Shown one piece after another: positions 1-4,619 of a stretch of 5,309 nt of DNA (its first letter is position 1; each line of letters starts with the position of its first letter). The stretch comes from Treponema sp. GTDB lineage: Bacteria > Spirochaetota > Spirochaetia > Treponematales > Treponemataceae. The position numbers and the translations under genes were made by a program. The notes beneath the pieces were generated by a model that did not search any database, was not told the DNA's origin, and saw nothing but the letters and a program-made list of their open reading frames with translations. The stretch is taken from the NCBI GenBank assembly GCA_014804085.1, contig JAAVAM010000034.1, positions 46,134-51,442 of the forward strand. Reading direction: 5' to 3'.

Positions 1-173
1 TACAACGGCATCTGCCCGCCTTCAAAACCGACATAAGTTTTTCCGCCGGAACGAGACTGCTGACCTTTGTTTCCTTTGCCCGCAGTAGTACCACGACCTG
101 ATGAAGAGCCACGACCGACAATGCGCTTTTTCTTGTTGGCACCTTTCGGCGCACTCAGTATAAAATCTGCCAT
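1..173 (-). CDS. rplO: 50S ribosomal protein L15, N-terminal part (3' end outside window)
   Basis: L15 is a 50S protein that enters assembly late and binds 23S rRNA through a long basic, glycine-rich N-terminal extension. The visible 57 codons are that extension. They begin [16 protein letters not shown], then carry a Gly/Ser/Arg-rich run (residues 20-35), the KGQQSRSGG segment (about 36-44) and the family hallmark GFEGGQMPL (49-57), which is followed in most L15 proteins by YRR. The gene runs off the low-coordinate edge, so roughly the last 90 residues are missing. The ATG at 173-171 is chosen because GAGGAG lies 8 bases upstream and because it overlaps the rpmD stop by one base as TAATG. 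L15 following L30 is the normal spc order; secY would be expected next. Identity is very secure. Confidence 0.97.
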   Translation of the reverse strand, partial: MADFILSAPKGANKKKRIVGRGSSSGRGTTAGKGNKGQQSRSGGKTYVGFEGGQMPL

Positions 174-361
174 TATTTTGTCTCCTCAACTTCCACCAAG
201 TGCGCGACAGAAGCCACCATACCACGAACGCACGGATTATCTTCCTGCACCACTGATGAGTTAATTTTTTTCAAGCCAAGACTGCGGACAGTCGCCTTTT
301 TTGCGGGTTTCTGACCAATTACGCTCCGCCTGAGTGTAATCTTAAGTTTTTTCGCTGCCAT
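173..361 (-). CDS. rpmD: 50S ribosomal protein L30
   Basis: L30 is a small 50S protein of the bacterial short type, here 62 residues, matching the usual 58-62. After a short Lys-rich start it reads [24 protein letters not shown] (residues 7-30), which is the conserved IGxxxxxxxTVRxLGL block. It ends with the [16 protein letters not shown] segment (45-60), equivalent to the common VRGMI-KV-HLV-VEE. Residue 44 is Cys where many relatives have Ala; I attach no function to that. It starts 3 bases after the rpsE stop, and its last base of TAA is the first base of the rplO ATG. The terminal Glu-Glu codons GAG GAG also form the rplO ribosome binding site. Its own SD is weak (a G run at 368-372), so it probably depends on ribosomes arriving from rpsE. 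Confidence 0.97.
   Translation of the reverse strand: MAAKKLKITLRRSVIGQKPAKKATVRSLGLKKINSSVVQEDNPCVRGMVASVAHLVEVEETK
182..187 (-). promoter_or_regulatory. ribosome binding site of rplO inside rpmD
   Basis: GAGGAG stands 8 bases before the rplO ATG and decides that start. The six bases are also the two Glu codons near the end of L30 (the conserved VEE ending), so one stretch serves both as protein code and as start signal. Confidence 0.85.
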
Positions 362-364
362 CGA

Positions 365-880
365 TTACCCCCACATATCCTGCAATGACTTGCCGCGGTT
401 AGAAGCGACAGCCTTTGCGTCCATAAGGTTCGCAAGCCCATCAAATGTCGCCCGCACCACGTTGACCGACGAACGAGATCCCTGCGACTTAGAAATAACG
501 TCAGTCGCACCGATAGCGTCCATAATCGCACGGACAGGACCGCCCGCGATGATACCCGTACCGGGGCAAGCCGGCTTAAGCAAAATCGCCGAACTCTTGA
601 ACTTCCCGATGATTTCGTGCGGCAAGGTTCCATTCTTCATCGGCACCATAACCAAATTGCGCTTTGCCTTGTCAACGCTCTTCCTAATCGCTTCGGAAAC
701 ATCGTTCGCCTTACCGAATCCGTACCCGACGCGTCCTTTCTGGTCGCCGACAACCGTCAATGCTGAAAACGACATCCTACGACCGCCCTTGACCGTCTTA
801 GAAGTACGATTCAACTTGACCAACTTTTCAATGAACTCTTTCGGTTCTCTTTCTTTATCGAACTTATTCTGGCGTTCCAT
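365..880 (-). CDS. rpsE: 30S ribosomal protein S5
   Basis: S5 sits at the back of the 30S subunit near the mRNA entry side and contributes to decoding fidelity. In E. coli, changes in its N-terminal domain loop give spectinomycin resistance. The protein is 171 residues, a normal length. It shows the N-terminal double-stranded-RNA-binding-like domain with TVKGGRRMSFSALTVVGD (residues 29-46) and GRVGYGFGKA (49-58). The C-terminal domain shows PGTGIIAGGPVRAIMDAIG (106-124) and the VVRATFDGL helix start (141-149). The spectinomycin-loop Lys-Gly-Gly (31-33) is intact, so nothing suggests resistance. The ATG at 880 has AGGAG 5 bases upstream, fused to the rplR stop (TAGGAG). Position between L18 and L30 is canonical. 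Confidence 0.98.
   Translation of the reverse strand: MERQNKFDKEREPKEFIEKLVKLNRTSKTVKGGRRMSFSALTVVGDQKGRVGYGFGKANDVSEAIRKSVDKAKRNLVMVPMKNGTLPHEIIGKFKSSAILLKPACPGTGIIAGGPVRAIMDAIGATDVISKSQGSRSSVNVVRATFDGLANLMDAKAVASNRGKSLQDMWG
368..372 (-). promoter_or_regulatory. weak ribosome binding site of rpmD (G run)
   Basis: Only GGGGG, six bases before the rpmD ATG, can serve as a Shine-Dalgarno here. It is made of the last Trp-Gly codons of rpsE (TGG GGG) and pairs with anti-SD CCUCC only through a G-U pair. It is the weakest start signal in the window, and with a 3-base gap it suggests that rpmD is read mainly by ribosomes finishing rpsE. Confidence 0.5.
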
Positions 881-885
881 AGACT

Positions 886-891
886 CTCCTA
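886..891 (-). promoter_or_regulatory. rplR stop fused to rpsE ribosome binding site
   Basis: TAGGAG combines the rplR stop codon TAG with the rpsE SD AGGAG, which lies 5 bases before the ATG. A ribosome ending rplR therefore stops on the rpsE start signal, which favours coupled reinitiation. Confidence 0.85.
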
Positions 892-1251
892 GAATACGAT
901 CCCGGCTTTGCGGGTTGCGTCTGCAAGGGCCTTGACAACACCATGATACAGATAACCATTGCGGTCAAAGACTACCGTCGTAATCTTTTTATCCTGTAGG
1001 CGTTTTCCCAAAGCTTCACCAAGTTTTGTTGCGCCGTCAACATTCGGCTTGAGCGCAACAAATTCCTTTTCCAAGGTAGAAATGGCGGCCAAAGTCCTGC
1101 CTTCGTCATCATTGATAACCTGCACATACAGATTACAGTTGCTGCGCGTCACGGTCATGCGCGGTCTTTCCGCTGTTCCGTGAATCCGCTTGCGAATGTG
1201 AATCTTGCGATGCAGACGTTTTCTGTTTTTTTCAGTCAGTTTTCTCAACAT
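889..1251 (-). CDS. rplR: 50S ribosomal protein L18
   Basis: L18 binds 5S rRNA together with L5 and helps dock it into the central protuberance of the 50S. The product is 120 residues, the usual size. The N-terminus is strongly basic (residues 2-31, with [22 protein letters not shown]), as needed for 5S rRNA contact. Then come the strand [16 protein letters not shown] (34-49) and the C-terminal hallmark [25 protein letters not shown] (93-117), equivalent to the common [23 protein letters not shown]. It lies 14 bases after rplF, with AAGGTGG as its SD, and ends in TAG, which also begins the rpsE SD. The 5S partner L5 is encoded upstream in the same transcript. Confidence 0.97.
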   Translation of the reverse strand: MLRKLTEKNRKRLHRKIHIRKRIHGTAERPRMTVTRSNCNLYVQVINDDEGRTLAAISTLEKEFVALKPNVDGATKLGEALGKRLQDKKITTVVFDRNGYLYHGVVKALADATRKAGIVF

Positions 1252-1260
1252 CTTGCTACA

Positions 1261-1268
1261 CCACCTTA
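1261..1268 (-). promoter_or_regulatory. rplF stop fused to rplR ribosome binding site
   Basis: TAAGGTGG holds the rplF stop TAA and a seven-base SD, AAGGTGG, 9 bases before the rplR ATG. The GGTGG core differs from the AGGAGG-type signals elsewhere in the window, but it still matches anti-SD CCACCUCCUU at a shifted register. Confidence 0.8.
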
Positions 1269-1805
1269 TTTAACGCCGGTCTTACCAACTTTACGTCTGA
1301 TGACTTCAGTTTCATAACGAATCCCTTTGCCCTTATACGGCTCGGGTGCGCGCAACTTGCGAATCTGAGCACTGAATTCACCAACCAACTGCTTGTCGAT
1401 TCCAGAAACCGTCACCTTGCCCTGCGCATCGGCAGTAACCGTAAGCCCTTCGGGAATAACCGCGATGAAGTCAGAGGAATACCCGAGGTTCATCACCAAC
1501 TGTTTTCCCTGCACTTCCGCACGATAACCGACACCCGTAATAATCAGCGTCTTGGTAAATCCGTTCGTTACGCCCGTAACCATATTGCTGATCAGCGCAC
1601 GGTACAATCCGTGTGCCGAATTCGCTGCCTTGGTATTCTCTTTCGGTGCGACCGTAATCTGGCCGTCTTTAAATTCAACACTCACGTTTTCGCTATACGA
1701 CTGTTTCAACTCGCCTTTCGGACCTTTTACGGTTATCACGCCACCATTCGTCGTTACAGTCACTCCTGCCGGCACAGCAACAGGAAGTTTTCCGACTTTA
1801 GACAT
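1266..1805 (-). CDS. rplF: 50S ribosomal protein L6
   Basis: L6 lies near the base of the L7/L12 stalk and the sarcin-ricin loop, where it supports elongation-factor function and late 50S assembly. The 179-residue length is typical. Two tandem alpha/beta L6 domains can be followed. The first spans about residues 1-80: [10 protein letters not shown] at 6-15, the [12 protein letters not shown] strand at 22-33, and [15 protein letters not shown] at 65-79. The second is about 81-179: [15 protein letters not shown] at 82-96, MNLGYS at 105-110, and the signature [11 protein letters not shown] at 154-164. The ATG at 1805 has a perfect AGGAGG 5 bases upstream. It follows rpsH after 12 bases and precedes rplR, the canonical order. 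Confidence 0.98.
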   Translation of the reverse strand: MSKVGKLPVAVPAGVTVTTNGGVITVKGPKGELKQSYSENVSVEFKDGQITVAPKENTKAANSAHGLYRALISNMVTGVTNGFTKTLIITGVGYRAEVQGKQLVMNLGYSSDFIAVIPEGLTVTADAQGKVTVSGIDKQLVGEFSAQIRKLRAPEPYKGKGIRYETEVIRRKVGKTGVK

Positions 1806-1810
1806 CTCTT

Positions 1811-1820
1811 CCTCCTATTA
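1811..1820 (-). promoter_or_regulatory. tandem stop of rpsH with consensus rplF ribosome binding site
   Basis: The rpsH frame closes with TAA followed in frame by TAG, and the second stop runs into a full AGGAGG (1811-1816) located 5 bases before the rplF ATG. This is the closest match to the SD consensus in the window. Confidence 0.85.
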
Positions 1821-2216
1821 CCAAACCTTGCAGACCAATTCGCCACCGACCATTTTCTCGCTCGCTTTCTTGCCGGTCGTCACGCCGGAAGAAGTCGAAA
1901 CGATCAATGTGCCGTAACCGTTGTACACACGGGGCAAATCCTTATAACCAGAATACACGCGGCGACCGGGCGTAGAGATTTTTTCCACGCCGTGGATAAC
2001 CGGAACATTCTGATCGTCATATTTCAAGAAAATACGGATATTCGACTTGTTGTCTTCCTGCACTTTCTTAAAATTCTTAATATATCCTTCTGTCTTCAGG
2101 ATTTTCACGATTTCCAGCTTGAGCCTTGAAGTAGGAACATCTACTTTTTCGTGGCGAGCCTGAACGGCATTGCGGATCTTTGTCAGCATATCTGCTACAG
2201 GATCTGATACACTCAT
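1818..2216 (-). CDS. rpsH: 30S ribosomal protein S8
   Basis: S8 binds helix 21 of 16S rRNA as a primary assembly protein. In E. coli it is also the translational repressor of the spc operon; whether that holds here is unknown. The product is 132 residues, the standard bacterial length. It opens [17 protein letters not shown], close to the family's DPIADMLTRIRNA, and carries EGYIKNF (43-49), [12 protein letters not shown] (77-88) and the C-terminal RNA-contact segment [15 protein letters not shown] (100-114) followed by GGELVCKVW. An open frame continues upstream to 2273, but that extension lies inside rpsN and lacks family similarity. The ATG at 2216 is preferred for its GGAGGAG. It ends in tandem in-frame stops, TAA TAG, and the TAG starts the rplF SD. 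Confidence 0.97.
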   Translation of the reverse strand: MSVSDPVADMLTKIRNAVQARHEKVDVPTSRLKLEIVKILKTEGYIKNFKKVQEDNKSNIRIFLKYDDQNVPVIHGVEKISTPGRRVYSGYKDLPRVYNGYGTLIVSTSSGVTTGKKASEKMVGGELVCKVW

Positions 2217-2221
2217 TTCTT

Positions 2222-2228
2222 CTCCTCC
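2222..2228 (-). promoter_or_regulatory. ribosome binding site fixing the rpsH start
   Basis: GGAGGAG lies a few bases before the ATG at 2216. It decides that start over an upstream in-frame codon at 2273 that would place 19 extra, family-unlike residues inside rpsN. Confidence 0.85.
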
Positions 2229-2232
2229 CCCA

Positions 2233-2418
2233 CTACCAACTGGATTTCGTGACACCAGGCAACAAGCCTTCACTTGCTAACTTACGAAAGCAGACACGAC
2301 ACATCTTGAACTTGCGCAAGTACCCACGCGGGCGACCACAAATCTGACAGCGATTGTATTCACGGGTGCTGTATTTTTGGGTGCGCTTCGCTTTGATAAT
2401 CATTGATTTCTTAGCCAT
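2233..2418 (-). CDS. rpsN: 30S ribosomal protein S14, zinc-binding type Z
   Basis: S14 sits in the 30S head beside S3 and S10. At 61 residues this is the short zinc-binding form (also named rpsZ), not the roughly 100-residue zinc-free form. The zinc site is visible as C24-x2-C27 and C40-x2-C43, bracketing [12 protein letters not shown]. The N-terminal [12 protein letters not shown] and the C-terminal [15 protein letters not shown] are typical of the family. The reading frame stays open upstream to 2469, but those 17 extra codons overlap rplE and resemble nothing; the ATG at 2418 has GAGGAAA just upstream. It starts 10 bases after the rplE stop. Having this form in the main operon implies that the ribosome normally carries zinc here; a zinc-free paralogue could exist elsewhere. 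Confidence 0.97.
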   Translation of the reverse strand: MAKKSMIIKAKRTQKYSTREYNRCQICGRPRGYLRKFKMCRVCFRKLASEGLLPGVTKSSW

Positions 2419-2423
2419 GCTTT

Positions 2424-2431
2424 CCTCACTA
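2424..2431 (-). promoter_or_regulatory. tandem stop of rplE with rpsN ribosome binding site
   Basis: rplE ends TAG TGA in frame, and the TGA runs into GAGG, five bases before the rpsN ATG at 2418. The signal supports the short 61-residue S14 over the longer open frame. Confidence 0.8.
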
Positions 2432-2980
2432 CTTTCTGAACGGCATACCGAACTTGGTAAGCAGAGCACGAGCTTCGTTATCCGTGCGCGCGCTAGTCAC
2501 AATCGAGATGTTCATACCGGCAATCTTCACGATTTTGTCAAAGTCGATTTCCGGAAAGATAATCTGTTCTGTAATACCAAGAGAAAAATTCCCGTGCCCG
2601 TCAAAGCCTGTCGCCTTGATACCGCGGAAATCCTTGACACGCGGCAATGCCACATTGATAAGACGATCCAAGAATTCATACATAATTGTACCGCGCAATG
2701 TAACCATTACACCAACTTCATTGCCCTCACGCAGTTTAAAGTTTGCGATACTCTTTCTTGCCCTTGTTTTTACAGCCTTCTGACCGGTAATCTGCGTCAG
2801 GTCAGTAACTGCGGCATCAAGGAGTTTCTTGTTCGTGAGAGCTTCGCCGACACCCATGCTGACCACAACCTTTTTGATTGCGGGAATCTGCATCGGTGTC
2901 GTGTAGCCCAACTCCTTAAACAGAGCGGGCGCGATTTCGTCCTTGTAGACTTTCTTAAGCCGAGGTACGTACTTATCCAT
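2429..2980 (-). CDS. rplE: 50S ribosomal protein L5
   Basis: L5 binds 5S rRNA with L18 in the central protuberance and contacts the P-site tRNA. The 183-residue product is the normal size (about 179-183). Recognisable blocks are [17 protein letters not shown] (residues 4-20), [18 protein letters not shown] (30-47), [21 protein letters not shown] (64-84), GVMVTLRG (90-97), [20 protein letters not shown] (101-120) and [11 protein letters not shown] (135-145). A GTG at 2998 in the same frame would add six residues inside rplX; I prefer the ATG at 2980, which matches the family start and overlaps the rplX stop as TAATG, with GGAG 10 bases upstream. The stop is doubled in frame (TAG TGA), and the TGA is part of the rpsN SD. 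Confidence 0.97.
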   Translation of the reverse strand: MDKYVPRLKKVYKDEIAPALFKELGYTTPMQIPAIKKVVVSMGVGEALTNKKLLDAAVTDLTQITGQKAVKTRARKSIANFKLREGNEVGVMVTLRGTIMYEFLDRLINVALPRVKDFRGIKATGFDGHGNFSLGITEQIIFPEIDFDKIVKIAGMNISIVTSARTDNEARALLTKFGMPFRK

Positions 2981-3300
2981 TACAGTGCTTCTCCACACTT
3001 CCGGCAGACACGAGTTTTCTTGTCGCCAGTGATTTTGTAACCAATTTTAGTCGGACCGCATTTTTTGCATACAATCGCGACGTTAGAAATGTGCAGCGGA
3101 GCCTCAATCTCAACGATGCCGCCCTGATCCTGCTGGCTGCGCTTTTTCATTGCCTTTTTGACAATATTAATCCCGGAGACAATAACCGCGTCCTTTTTAG
3201 TGACAACACGAACAATCTGCCCGCGCTTGCCCTTGTCTTTTCCCGCAATTACTTGTACCGTATCGTCCTTATGAATCTTAAACTTCTTCCTCATGTTCAT
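2980..3300 (-). CDS. rplX: 50S ribosomal protein L24 with C-terminal zinc ribbon
   Basis: L24 is an early assembly initiator that binds near the 5' end of 23S rRNA. The 106-residue product has the KOW motif near its start, [19 protein letters not shown] (residues 12-30), followed by [11 protein letters not shown] (43-53) and [19 protein letters not shown] (59-77). The C-terminus carries C78-x2-C81 and C99-x2-C102, a four-cysteine zinc ribbon seen in many but not all bacterial L24 proteins. Three in-frame starts are possible: 3330 (inside rplN), 3300 and 3294. I choose 3300 because AAGGAG stands 6 bases upstream; from 3294 the spacing would be 12. The exact start is the only uncertainty. The gene begins 10 bases after rplN and its TAA overlaps the rplE ATG. 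Confidence 0.95.
   Translation of the reverse strand: MNMRKKFKIHKDDTVQVIAGKDKGKRGQIVRVVTKKDAVIVSGINIVKKAMKKRSQQDQGGIVEIEAPLHISNVAIVCKKCGPTKIGYKITGDKKTRVCRKCGEAL
2991..2994 (-). promoter_or_regulatory. ribosome binding site of rplE inside rplX
   Basis: GGAG, 10 bases before the rplE ATG, is built from the Gly-Glu codons near the L24 C-terminus. Combined with the TAATG overlap it supports the ATG at 2980 over a GTG at 2998. Confidence 0.7.
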
Positions 3301-3306
3301 GCGGCA

Positions 3307-3313
3307 CTCCTTA
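3307..3313 (-). promoter_or_regulatory. rplN stop fused to rplX ribosome binding site
   Basis: TAAGGAG contains the rplN stop and an AAGGAG SD six bases before the ATG at 3300. A second ATG follows at 3294 (ATG AAC ATG); the spacing favours the first. Confidence 0.85.
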
Positions 3314-3679
3314 CAGAACTTCCGGCGCAAGCGATACGATTTTCATAAAATCCATATCGCGCAACTCGCGGGCAACAGGTCCAAAAATACGCTTGCCTTT
3401 CGGATTCTTGTCACCGTCAACAATGACACACGCATTGTCGTCAAAGCGGATATACGTACCGTCGGGACGACGATATTCCTTGGCAACGCGAACGACCACT
3501 GCTTTCTGCACCGATCCTTCTTTGATGGCAGATGTCGGAATCGCTTCCTTGACAGCCACCACAATAATGTCACCAATCCCGGCATACCGGCGACGTGAAC
3601 CGCCAAGCACCTTGATACACTGAACAAGCTTTGCGCCGGAGTTATCAGCGACGGTCAATTTTGATTGCATCTGAAGCAT
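3311..3679 (-). CDS. rplN: 50S ribosomal protein L14
   Basis: L14 lies on the 50S interface, where it makes an inter-subunit bridge with 16S rRNA; in many bacteria RsfS docks on it to silence ribosomes. The 122-residue length is the exact family norm. The sequence runs [10 protein letters not shown] (8-17), the signature [26 protein letters not shown] (21-46), [23 protein letters not shown] (61-83) and [13 protein letters not shown] (95-107), ending [10 protein letters not shown]. The start reads MLQMQS where most relatives read MIQMQS, a conservative change. GGAGGAG is 7 bases upstream of the ATG. In E. coli rplN opens the spc operon behind its own promoter. Here only 17 bases separate it from rpsQ, so it is read from the upstream transcript. 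Confidence 0.98.
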   Translation of the reverse strand: MLQMQSKLTVADNSGAKLVQCIKVLGGSRRRYAGIGDIIVVAVKEAIPTSAIKEGSVQKAVVVRVAKEYRRPDGTYIRFDDNACVIVDGDKNPKGKRIFGPVARELRDMDFMKIVSLAPEVL

Positions 3680-3686
3680 TCGTCAA

Positions 3687-3693
3687 CTCCTCC
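3687..3693 (-). promoter_or_regulatory. ribosome binding site of rplN
   Basis: GGAGGAG lies 7 bases before the rplN ATG, in the longest gap of the window (17 bases). It is a strong signal at the point where the S10 and spc gene sets join. Confidence 0.85.
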
Positions 3694-3696
3694 GCG

Positions 3697-3966
3697 TTAT
3701 TTCGCGCGCTCAATGATTTCTGCAAGACGCCAGCATTTGTCTTTGCTCAGCGGGCGACATTCCACAATACGCACGGTATCTCCAATGTGAGCCTCATTCT
3801 TTTCATCATGAACCTTACATTTCTTTGTGCGTGTAACATACTTCTTATAAAGCGTGTCCATTCTCTTGGTGTTGATAGAAACGACGATAGTTTTGTCCAT
3901 CTTGTCGCTCGTCACCAAACCGACCAAAGAACGTTTCGCGCTTTTCTGAACAGTCTGTTCTGCCAC
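3697..3966 (-). CDS. rpsQ: 30S ribosomal protein S17 (GTG start)
   Basis: S17 is a primary 16S rRNA-binding protein of the 5' domain with an OB fold. The product has 89 residues, a usual size. It shows [18 protein letters not shown] (12-29), equivalent to the family's [16 protein letters not shown], then [18 protein letters not shown] (40-57), [20 protein letters not shown] (62-81) and AEIIERAK at the end. It is the only complete gene in the window with a non-ATG start: GTG at 3966-3964, giving MAEQTVQK. The next in-frame Met is residue 23, inside the conserved core, so GTG must be used. AGGAG lies 7 bases upstream, fused to the rpmC stop as TAGGAG. It follows rpmC by 10 bases. Confidence 0.97.
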   Translation of the reverse strand: MAEQTVQKSAKRSLVGLVTSDKMDKTIVVSINTKRMDTLYKKYVTRTKKCKVHDEKNEAHIGDTVRIVECRPLSKDKCWRLAEIIERAK

Positions 3967-3973
3967 GTTTCAG

Positions 3974-3979
3974 CTCCTA
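3974..3979 (-). promoter_or_regulatory. rpmC stop fused to rpsQ ribosome binding site (GTG start)
   Basis: TAGGAG merges the rpmC stop with AGGAG, 7 bases before the rpsQ GTG. It supports use of GTG as the initiation codon. Confidence 0.85.
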
Positions 3980-4186
3980 CTTATTCTGCCCAGCCAGTTC
4001 TTTCTGGCGGATGAACGTCTTAACCCTTGCGATGTCGCGGCGGATAGTACGTTCCTCCAACGGGTTATCTACATGCCCGTTTACCTTCTGGAAACGGAAA
4101 TCCATATATTTCTGCTTAAGCTCTTTTTCCTGTGCAACCAATTCGTTGTAAGACAGTTCCTTTATATCTTTCTTTTTTGAAGCCAT
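3977..4186 (-). CDS. rpmC: 50S ribosomal protein L29
   Basis: L29 is a small helical protein at the 50S tunnel exit, next to L23, where trigger factor and SRP dock. The 69-residue product is within the family range (about 62-73). It is a two-helix hairpin: helix one covers IKELSYNELVAQEKELKQKYMDFRFQK (8-34), with the family's EL...L...K-ELFNLRFQ pattern in the form KYMDFRFQ. The loop VNGHVDNP (35-42) follows, then helix two with RTIRRDIARVKTFIRQKE (46-63), equivalent to the common IRxVRRDIARIKTIL. The ATG at 4186 has AAGGAG 7 bases upstream, joined to the rplP stop. It sits between L16 and S17 as in most bacteria. It ends in TAG. Confidence 0.96.
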   Translation of the reverse strand: MASKKKDIKELSYNELVAQEKELKQKYMDFRFQKVNGHVDNPLEERTIRRDIARVKTFIRQKELAGQNK

Positions 4187-4193
4187 CTCTTCA

Positions 4194-4200
4194 CTCCTTA
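4194..4200 (-). promoter_or_regulatory. rplP stop fused to rpmC ribosome binding site
   Basis: TAAGGAG joins the rplP stop to an AAGGAG SD placed 7 bases before the rpmC ATG. Confidence 0.85.
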
Positions 4201-4614
4201 GTCTTGCGTCGGTTTAAAGGCAATTCTTGTCTTAATCGGCAACTTGCTTGCCGCAAGCGTCAACGCCGCTTCGGCAGCCTTGATATCAACTTCGCCAACC
4301 TCAAACAAAATCATGCCCGGCTTAATGACCGCAGCCCAAAATTCCGGCGAGCCTTTGCCCTTACCCATGCGCGTTTCGGCAGGTTTCTTTGAAATCGGTT
4401 TGTCCGGGAATACCCGCGTCCACACATGACCCTTACGGTCAATCCTACGGTTAATCGCAACACGAGCCGCTTCAATCTGCTTTGCGCTCAGCCACACCGG
4501 CTCCAATGCCACCAAGGCAATCTCGCCAAAATCAATGTGATTGTCACGCGTCGCATTTCCCTTAATTCTTCCGCGCTGTACTTTGCGGTGAATAACTCTT
4601 TTAGGACTAAGCAT
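4198..4614 (-). CDS. rplP: 50S ribosomal protein L16
   Basis: L16 contacts the A-site tRNA elbow and helps shape the peptidyl-transferase region; it joins late in 50S assembly. The product has 138 residues, the usual length. Key blocks are [19 protein letters not shown] (1-19), [21 protein letters not shown] (36-56), [42 protein letters not shown] (65-106) and [10 protein letters not shown] (121-130). The RMGKGKG motif (82-88) contains the arginine that is hydroxylated by YcfD in E. coli; nothing here shows whether it is modified. The ATG at 4614 lies 5 bases after the rpsC stop. Its SD, AAAGGAG, is made from the last Lys-Gly-Glu codons of rpsC, 10 bases upstream. Confidence 0.98.
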   Translation of the reverse strand: MLSPKRVIHRKVQRGRIKGNATRDNHIDFGEIALVALEPVWLSAKQIEAARVAINRRIDRKGHVWTRVFPDKPISKKPAETRMGKGKGSPEFWAAVIKPGMILFEVGEVDIKAAEAALTLAASKLPIKTRIAFKPTQD

Positions 4615-4619
4615 TTACG

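Noticed and set aside
22..225. Minus-strand open frame across the rpmD/rplO junction
   Set aside because: Its Trp/Arg/Cys-rich translation is out of frame with both L30 and L15, whose sequences are clear.
319..633. Minus-strand open frame of 104 codons inside rpsE, and a similar one at 3343-3627 inside rplN
   Set aside because: These are alternative-frame shadows of S5 and L14, which are complete and conserved in their own frames.
390..935. Plus-strand open frame of 181 codons opposite rpsE
   Set aside because: It is a mirror of the strongly biased rpsE codons, has no family resemblance, and the opposite-strand gene is certain.
1611..2129. Plus-strand open frame of 172 codons opposite rplF and rpsH
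   Set aside because: It crosses two real genes and their junction with no protein-like pattern; the His/Phe-rich content is typical of antisense reading.
2219..2273. N-terminal extension of S8 by 19 residues from an upstream start
   Set aside because: The extension overlaps rpsN, bears no S8 similarity, and the internal ATG has a strong SD and the exact family start.
2354..3040. Plus-strand open frame of 228 codons spanning rplE and the ends of rpsN and rplX
   Set aside because: It lies wholly antisense to conserved ribosomal protein genes, its translation resembles no family I know, and its openness follows from the codon bias of the minus-strand genes.
4172..4178. A AAA AAG heptamer in phase for -1 slippage near the start of rpmC, and A AAA AAC in rplR near 1225-1235
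   Set aside because: Such heptamers are expected in lysine-rich ribosomal proteins. No downstream alternative-frame product is evident, and both proteins are complete in frame.
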